DNA of 64,000 nt, from the NCBI GenBank assembly GCA_020466095.1, contig CM035806.1, positions 134,058,573 to 134,122,572 of the forward strand, written 5' to 3'. Positions 57,961 through 64,000 of this stretch are shown here, piece by piece (the stretch's first letter is position 1; each line of letters begins with the position of its first letter). The DNA is from Chlorops oryzae (taxonomy: Eukaryota; Arthropoda; Insecta; Diptera; Chloropidae). Below the pieces are notes generated by a model that had not been told where the DNA came from, did no database searches, and saw only the letters and a list, made by a program, of their open reading frames with translations. Both the position numbers and the translations under genes were made by a program.

Positions 57961-58079
57961 CGATTTTAGTTTATATCTTAATGACCTCAATTTACATCCG
58001 CATACCAATTTTCATTGTGATAGGACTATTCCTTCTATTTTTTGACGCACAATGTATGGAGCAATCCCACTGTGCGTCC

Positions 58080-58853
58080 TGTCATCTGCAATAGTCAAGC
58101 AAACAATCACGTTCTCCATTTTCAGGATTGTTTTACTGAGCAGATTAAACAAAAGTAGCGCTCCTCCACCGACTTTCAAGGGGAACAAGATGTCTTCGGC
58201 CCTTCTTGGATGTTCAAGTTTGAGCTCCCTGCGAGCCAGCACAAGAACCCCTTTTGGGTCAACGTTGCCCCAGCCACTGCCCGATTGCTGCTGCTGTCAT
58301 TTCCTTTTTTCAAAATGTGGCATGCTCTTGAGTCGAGGAAGATGTTGGCGGGCGGCGATAGAGTAAAGGAGCGATGCTCCTTCTGAATTATAGTAAATGC
58401 ACAAGTTTTAATGTAGTTTTATTTCTGGACCACTCTGCGTTCATGTGCATTTAATGTATGTATTCAACGTTGTATCTATGCATGTGTGTATGTAAGTAGA
58501 TAGCATATATGTGAGGATTTTATCTAACCCAAAGTGGTAAATTTTACGAAGTGCATGAAGCTGAATGCTTTTCAGCAAAGATCCATAATTAGTTTTGACC
58601 AGTAATGCCAAAGAATATGTATAAGCTAGGAAGGTAAGAGAGCGGAGAAAGTGGTTTCGCATTACCCCTCGTATTTACTAACTCCAAAAATTCGCAATAT
58701 GTACAATTTTGTTTTTGTTTTGTTTTTTTTTTTTTTTTTGCAATTCTGCACAAAAGGATGTTGTAGATTTAACAGATTTTATCTCAGAGAGACACAGAAA
58801 ACTTATCCAAATAATTGCTTTCATGGGAGCTCATATTTCAACTGATTATGTTT
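58080..58853. other. no gene recognised
   Basis: GC-richer 58130-58370 then AT-rich. A T run is at 58726-58739. Several short frames lack support. Confidence 0.4.
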
Positions 58854-59082
58854 ATACCCGACACACTCTGTTTTCTTATCGAAGGAGTTGAGCTATCTGG
58901 ACGAAATTTAGGTATTCGTGCTCACGGGGACATGAGTAACAAGTTCGAGAATGGAAACGATCGGACCATTTTTAGGGGTACCTCTTGTACTAGGGTCTGT
59001 TATGAATTTCACAAAAATTGCTCTAAAATCGGTGTTTTTCAAGATATTTTGAAGAACATTGACGTTTGAACATATTTAAAGG
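58854..59082 (+). mobile_element. DINE-1-type element, 5' piece of a split copy
   Basis: TATACCCGACACACTCTG is followed at once by TTATCGAAGGAGTTGAGC, so the GTCY region is deleted relative to the element at 49627. The body breaks off after CATATTTAAAGG at about 59082 and the matching 3' piece is at 62367-62584. Confidence 0.75.
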
Positions 59083-59085
59083 TAA

Positions 59086-60214
59086 AAATTTCCTTAATCG
59101 CTTTATTAATAAGGGTACATACTTCCAGACGGACCAAAAATCGTATGGCAGGGGAGGGAGGGGTCGCAAATGCGCCCCTGAGGAGTTACATGCAAAAAAC
59201 AATATTTTGGTTTTTTCACTGGTGCTCCTCACTTACAGGCCGTAAATTCAAAATCACATATGATATGAAAAGCTTGGCGGTTTTCCGTTAATACTGCATA
59301 CTACGATTTTAAATAATTCAACTCCGTTTACTCTGGTACTACCATCTAAGCCTAAAATAGTGTAATTTTGGCTTTTAAAGTGATTTAATTCAAAATAAAT
59401 ACGATCGAGCCCCTTTTTTTACTCTTTTAGAAAACTTTGAGTTTTTCTCTTCAATTTGATACCATGGTTGCTAAAAAAAAACGTTTCACAATCAATGCAA
59501 AACTAAGGTTTGAAAATAATTATTTTGTATTTTTGACTCCCAGAAAAGTTATTTTAATCAAATTTATTGAGCACACTTTTAGGCAGCATGAGAAAAAGAA
59601 AAATCTAAGAAATTTAAAAATTTCTGAATAGTGTTTTAGTTTTACATATCTGCCTAAAAGTATGCTTACCAATTTAGTCGAATTCTTTCCGCGCCTCTAG
59701 CTCCTTACGAGTGCAAGATGGACCCCCTATCACCTCCTTCAGTTTGACACACTCAGCTTGGGACACCCTGTAGAATTGAAAAACTTTGCAAAAATCAAAA
59801 TCTTTCTTCAAATACTTAGGTATTCTAGTTCCTCGAGTTTTGATATATCTTCAGAGATCGATTTACATCAACAATATTATTTTCATCAAATCCAACATCA
59901 TGTATATTAGGGTGTCTCAAAACAGAAATCATGTTATGCTATAAAGTATTTGTGAGAATTCATTTAAGCAATAAAAATTACAAGTTTACGCCTAGAAGTA
60001 TGCAACTTTTTTTAAATTTAAAATTTTCTGAATAGTGTTTTAGTTTTACATATCCGCCTAAAAGTATGCTCACCAATTTAGTCGAATTCTTTCCACGGCT
60101 CTAGCTCCTTACGAGTGCAAGATGAACCCCCCTTTCCATACAATTTTTTGCTTGTATGGGTTCCCCCTATCACCTCCTTTTTTTTTGATTCATTGAGTAT
60201 AGAACACCCTGTAT
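59086..60214. repeat. rearranged copies of the repeat at 40398
   Basis: 59120-59700 is largely the reverse complement of 40398-40985, from GCGCCCCTGAGGAGTTACA to GCGCCTCTAGCTCCTTACG. Then CCCCTATCACCTCC to GGGACACCCTGTA (59725-59772) is in direct order, and another partial set follows at 60000-60214. The arrangement indicates tandem or nested insertion of one family. Confidence 0.6.
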
Positions 60215-60767
60215 AGAAGGTAGGGAATGAAACCGAACCGAAACGAATAACGGTAACGGTAACAAATAATTTACGAATATCGGTATGGGTAAAGGTAAAG
60301 GTTTTTCTTGTATAACGGTAAGGGTTTTACCGGTATACACCGGTAATTGTAACGGAATAAATTTCAAAATTGTCCCTTATGAATTGAAGTACTTATTTAA
60401 GGCTGTTAAAATTGTATTTTATATCAACACGTCAATTATGTAGAAAAGTATGTAAACTGCAAGAGATTGCCCCGTAAATCCTTATACATACATATATGCA
60501 TCAGACCTGGGCAGTCCAATTACAATATTGTAATTGATTACACACTTAATTACAATTACTTGTAATGGTAATTGAAGAATATTCAATAACAATTACAAGT
60601 AATTGTAATTGAATTTTCCCAATTACAATTACAAGTAATTGTAATTGAGTGTGTAATCAATTACATGAAAGTAATTGAACCATATATAGTAATAATTACA
60701 TTTTTTAAGTATTGAAAAATGTTTTAGTATTTAAGTTACGGTTTTGAATTGGGATTGTAAAATGAGT

Positions 60768-60836
60768 CAGGGGCTTAGAGTTCGAATGCTTAACTGACAC
60801 GCGATGTGACCCGGGTTCGATTCCTGGCAGATGCGG
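60768..60836 (+). other. tRNA-like module
   Basis: GGGCTTAGAGTTCGAATGC in the A-box position and CCGGGTTCGATTCCTGG as a well-formed T arm with B box. The anticodon arm is weak. Probably a tRNA-derived segment rather than a working gene. Confidence 0.5.
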
Positions 60837-60907
60837 TTTTTTTTTTTTAACTTTTCAAATTCAGCACAGTTGATTTTATTATAATATTATGAAGTTGTCA
60901 ATACAAG

Positions 60908-60980
60908 GCCATCGGTAGTGTAGGGAGGTAGTGTGCTCGATTTGTAATCCGACGGATTAGGGTTCGATTCCCCACAAAGT
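60908..60980 (+). other. tRNA-Thr-like module
   Basis: GGTAGTGTAGGGAGGTAG, then ATTTGTAATC (as around a TGT anticodon) and TAGGGTTCGATTCCCCA, whose T stem pairs well. It resembles 22548-22618 in the middle portion and is transposon-borne. Confidence 0.5.
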
Positions 60981-61539
60981 AAGAGTTTTTTTACTATCAA
61001 AGGCAAAATGAGCTGTTTGTCTCAAAGCAGAGCCGTGCGAGACAGATTGGCGCCTGGTCAACAATCCATTTATTATACCGTTAGATGCATGGAGCCTAAG
61101 CCTATCTTTCCTTTTTAGCTTCAGCGGTGCCTCAATGATCAGACGTAGGTTGACGAATCTTAGGTTTCCCCATAGAGCTACTGACTCAATGTCATATCCA
61201 GAGTTATTATAATTATTAATTATTTAATAGATGTATGTGTATATATCTAAGTAATTTTTTTATAATTACAATTACAAATTTTAATTGAAGTTTTTTCAAT
61301 TACAATTACAAGTAATTGTAATTGAAAAAATTTTGTAATTGGACTGCCCAGGTCTGATATGCATACATGAATGTAAGAACTGATGATAGCTTCCAAAAAA
61401 CGCTCTCGTTCTGTTAATCTACGTCATGTTAGTTCAGTCCCATCTCATCAAGGTAGATACGCGTATTAGTCGGGGTTATTCACAGGATTCGCACGATTCT
61501 TTCCATCGCACGCAAATATGGCGAATATAGATTTATTGG

Positions 61540-61858
61540 CCAAAATTCTTTTTACTGCCTAAATTTCTGTCTCTGTCAATGAAATTCAGTGTTAATGAAG
61601 GAGCAAATGCAATTAAAAACAAACTAATTTTACCAAAAAAGTTTTAAAAACATATTAAAATACTCTAGTCGAATTGGAAAAAATCTAATATTACCAAAAC
61701 TCCATTTTAGTTACTCGCAAATTACAGTAACATTGTTGTCTTCTTTCGCAAGACAAGACCAGATAAGACAACAATGTAACTGTAGTTTGTGAAAACTGAA
61801 TTCCATTGACAGTGAAAAAATTTAGGCATTAAAAGAATTTTGGCCCTTATACCTGCTT
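61540..61858. repeat. imperfect long inverted repeat
   Basis: GGCCAAAATTCTTTTTACTG (61540) pairs with the sequence ending AAGAATTTTGGCC at 61850, and inner blocks TTACAGTAACATTGTTGTCT and its near complement pair around 61742. A transcript would fold into a hairpin of about 100 bp per arm with bulges. Confidence 0.65.
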
Positions 61859-62366
61859 ATGTTGTGTACGTGTAGCAGCTGTCACATACATATTTGACAA
61901 CATAGGCTTGTCATTGAAAATAAACTAGTCCAGCAAAAACTATTGAACAAGTAGATACTGTCGTTGGTACCATAAGCATGTAGATTAAATGTTACGCTAG
62001 TACAAAGGTGGAATGTGTAGACTCCGCGTTACATGGTCAATAGCGATTAATTACACCTGGGGTCAGTACAATTCTCCAAACGTCACACCGTCTGGAAATA
62101 CTGCTGACATTTGAACTAGTTGTTTTGTCTCTATTGATTACAGTATAGACTTTGGGGCACATGATGGCAGCCTTTTTGCAGGGAGGCTAGTTTTGTGTTT
62201 TTTTTTTTTTTTTAGTTTTACCGGTAACACAGTAAAGGGTATCGGTAACGGTAAAGGTAGCTAAGTATTTATATCGGTAACAGTAAGGGTAAGAGTAATA
62301 AAAACGAATGGGTATTTAAGGGATAACGGTAACGGAAAGGGTAACGGTTTTATTACCTGATAGAAG

Positions 62367-62584
62367 CCTACGATTGGAAATCGAAAAATTTGGAAAAGTG
62401 GTCGTGGAAAATTTGTGGTTTTCATAAAGAAATTGAACAAAAGTCGGTATATGGGGCCCCTTATGGCCTTAAAAATCTCTTGAATATTCTTTCTTAATGG
62501 TTCTGTTTTATAAATTATTTAAACATGCGCTTCTGCGACGGGTATTTTATTGTCAGACTCGCCTGACCATAACACCCTTACTTG
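62367..62584 (+). mobile_element. DINE-1-type element, 3' piece of the split copy
   Basis: GGAAAAGTGGTCGTGG, TATGGGGCCCCTTATGG, GACGGGTATTTTATTG and the GTCAGAC/GCCTGAC hairpin with ACTTG match the end of the elements at 29704 and 49627. It completes the 5' piece at 58854. Confidence 0.75.
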
Positions 62585-63935
62585 TTTCTACCTGAGGTCG
62601 ATATGCATGCTCTTAATCATTTCTTAAATATTGCAAAATCCTTTACTGTAAGGCTCTTCATAGCAAAGGAAACTGGAAACGAGCTATGCCTGACTGAATG
62701 AAAAATTGTGTTCTTCCAGCAATGGAGAAAATTTTAACCAAAGTTCATGTATTATCATGACGACCATAATCAAAAAGTGCCTAAAAACTTTTCCAGCTCG
62801 ACTTCTTAACAATTCAATTTCCTTAAAAAAAAAAAAATAAATAAATAGAGCGAATAACGGACAAGTAACTTTGCACACAGGCACGACGTAAGGTCACTTT
62901 AAACGTCGCAACTTTTACAAAAAATTTACTAACATTCTAAAATATGTACCAGAGGAAATGTGTTTTTGCTTCAAAGAGAAGCCTTACTTCGTCACTGGGC
63001 ACATTGCTCGTTCCCGCCGCTCGCATTGCCTGCAATCAACACAGGAAGCAGTGTAACATCATAAGCAAGAATATCGCACTTTTTAAACAAGTAATAAAAA
63101 CGATAACTTCCACCGCAGTGGCTCAACAACACTTCGATGAAGAAATGGAAGAGAGGACTGGACGGACCTACAACGAGTTCAAAACTTTCCCCCAATTCTT
63201 TTCAATTCGAGCAGATGGAGTTTTATTCCCCAAAATTTCATAAGGACAAAGGATCGAAAGGATCCGCAGCAGAAACTCTCTTTGTACATACAACTACCAC
63301 AGCCGTTGCCGTTGCCGTTGCCATTGCCGCCGCATTGTACTATTTGGACAACCTTGCCGCCTGGAAGCGGCAAAAACTAAAAGTATAGAACAATTCGTTG
63401 ACATTAAAAACTTTCCGCAAAACGATGCGTTGACAGCAAAATTGTTAAGTAAACACTTAAGACAGAAAAATTTCAAAAACTTTTTGGCGCTAAAAAGAAC
63501 AGCAGAAGGACTTTAAAACTACAAATCACAATTGAGAGCTCTTATGTACTGCTGAACCTTACCATAAAGCCATGCCACTCTTTTGTCACATAACCGAAAG
63601 TCCGGAAACTTTGCTCGGTTTTGAAACATTCAACCAAACAATCTAAGTAAGTAGTTGCCCTGTTGCCCGATGAATGGATGGGTGGGGATGTGTTGCCGTG
63701 TCGCCTGAAGTATTATGCGAAAATTTCAGTCGCTACACTCAGAGAAAAACATCCCATAACTATATTAAAAGTACGACCATTATTTTAATAGGACGCTTTT
63801 CAATAGTTTTTTACTACTAAAACAATATTTTTCAAATGGAATCAATGGTTTTCAGGTTATTATAACAAAAGTTTTGAAATTATTATTATTAATAGGACAC
63901 ACATTGTTAGTTTAATAAGAAATACGATAAGAAAT
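62585..63935. other. no recognised gene; GCCGTT repeat
   Basis: A GCCGTT repeat lies at 63302-63330 inside a GC-richer zone. Overlapping frames of 83 and 99 codons (63137 and 62944) show no domain. CACTCAGAGAAAAAC at about 63737 resembles the CACTGAG TIR family. Confidence 0.4.
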
Positions 63936-64000
63936 TTGAAGCTTCTACGCCTTTTACTTCTGAAGTTACGAAAAATCTTCATTTGTGGGCGTGACAGTGG
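63936..64000 (-). mobile_element. DINE-1-type fragment running off the window
   Basis: Reverse complement of part of the second subfamily (GTAGAAGCTTCAAATT and CGCCCACAAAT near 31075-31090), reaching the last base, so the element continues beyond the window. Confidence 0.7.

Larger units (their letters stand above)
55497..58074 (+). mobile_element. Transib element with RAG1-like transposase remnant, TSD CGTCC
   Basis: CACAGTGGGAT begins both ends in inverted orientation, and CGTCC is duplicated exactly at 55492-55496 and 58075-58079. Length 2578 bp. The transposase lies on the plus strand. Ends differ after GGAT: GGATTTCAGCGG on the left and GGATTGCTCCATAC on the right. At both ends a CAAAAA block follows, 12 nt after the heptamer on the left and 23 nt after it on the right. 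Two shorter relatives lie at 5798-7583 and 38103-39013. Confidence 0.9.
60502..61356. mobile_element. 855-bp hAT-type MITE with tRNA-like modules, TSD ATATGCAT
   Basis: CAGACCTGGGCAGTCCAATT and its complement form the ends, and ATATGCAT is duplicated at 60494-60501 and 61357-61364. The subterminal zones repeat AATTACAAGTAATTGTAATT many times. Two tRNA-like segments lie inside at 60768-60836 and 60908-60980. Confidence 0.88.
60216..62366. mobile_element. possible hAT-type element with CGGTAAC subterminal repeats
   Basis: Left (60230-60360) and right (62210-62355) flanks are rich in CGGTAACGG, in like orientation patterns to the CGGTT MITE at 4571. End sequences (GGTAGGGAATGAAACCG, and CGGTTTTATTACCTGA) are only partly inverted, and ATAGAAG is present on both sides. 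It holds the MITE at 60502 and a long inverted repeat. Boundaries are tentative. Confidence 0.45.

Noticed and set aside
62944..63388. Overlapping 99- and 83-codon frames in a GC-richer region as a host exon
   Set aside because: Frames overlap in different registers on both strands, include a GCCGTT repeat, and have no recognisable domain or splice context.

Overview
The window looks like a repeat-dense, AT-rich stretch of a higher dipteran genome (a muscomorph or tephritid-type fly). The reasons are two Himar1-like (irritans subfamily) mariners, several DINE-1-type helentron-like elements with (GTCY)n tracts, short GT-AG introns inside transposon genes, abundant TA/TTA/TTAA-flanked MITEs, and no compact gene structure. 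I could not identify any confident host protein-coding gene; the GC-richer islands (about 10.64-10.92, 48.65-49.2, 50.86-51.78 and 63.0-63.4 kb) look like non-coding intergenic or intronic DNA. The species itself cannot be read from the sequence.

Layout. 0-5 kb: nearly intact mariner (2674-3960), then a TTA-flanked MITE and a hAT-type MITE. 5.8-10 kb: a Transib-type element (5798-7583, target duplication CGGCA) carrying a nested long-TSD element, then a 142-bp triplicated repeat and a 7-bp-TSD long-TIR element (8568-9977). 12.7-15 kb: TIR elements that carry tRNA-like modules. 16.4-22.06 kb: a 5.6-kb foldback-type composite with a 9-11 bp direct repeat at its ends, holding at least five other elements, including a Harbinger with a MADF-like exon and a 447-bp near-perfect palindrome. 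23.1-28.0 kb: a Tc1/mariner-superfamily element whose transposase is split by a second, decayed Himar1-like copy. 29-33 kb: SINE and DINE-1-type elements nested in TIR elements. 33.28-34.37 kb: a 1.1-kb hairpin. 34.74-36.18 kb: a second Transib-type family (CACTATG ends, CGTAG duplication). 38-47.3 kb: decayed Transib copy, LINE reverse transcriptase scrap, nested MITEs, Harbinger-like DDE scrap and a hAT with an open 340-codon frame. 49-55 kb: DINE-1, piggyBac-type MITEs, hAT MITE. 55.5-58.07 kb: a Transib element with a RAG1-core-like transposase pseudogene. 58.8-62.6 kb: a DINE-1-type element split by about 3.3 kb of further insertions.

The most notable signal is the Transib group. Two full copies end in CACAGTG, the same heptamer as the V(D)J recombination signal, and have 5-bp GC-rich target duplications. 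One encodes a broken protein with motifs aligned to the RAG1 core (DG catalytic site, second DG site, C-x2-C zinc knuckle, and an L-H and DGN-x-xRRF region). Its two ends place a CAAAAA block 12 nt and 23 nt after the heptamer, echoing the 12/23 arrangement. All assignments were made by eye; no search or alignment was run.
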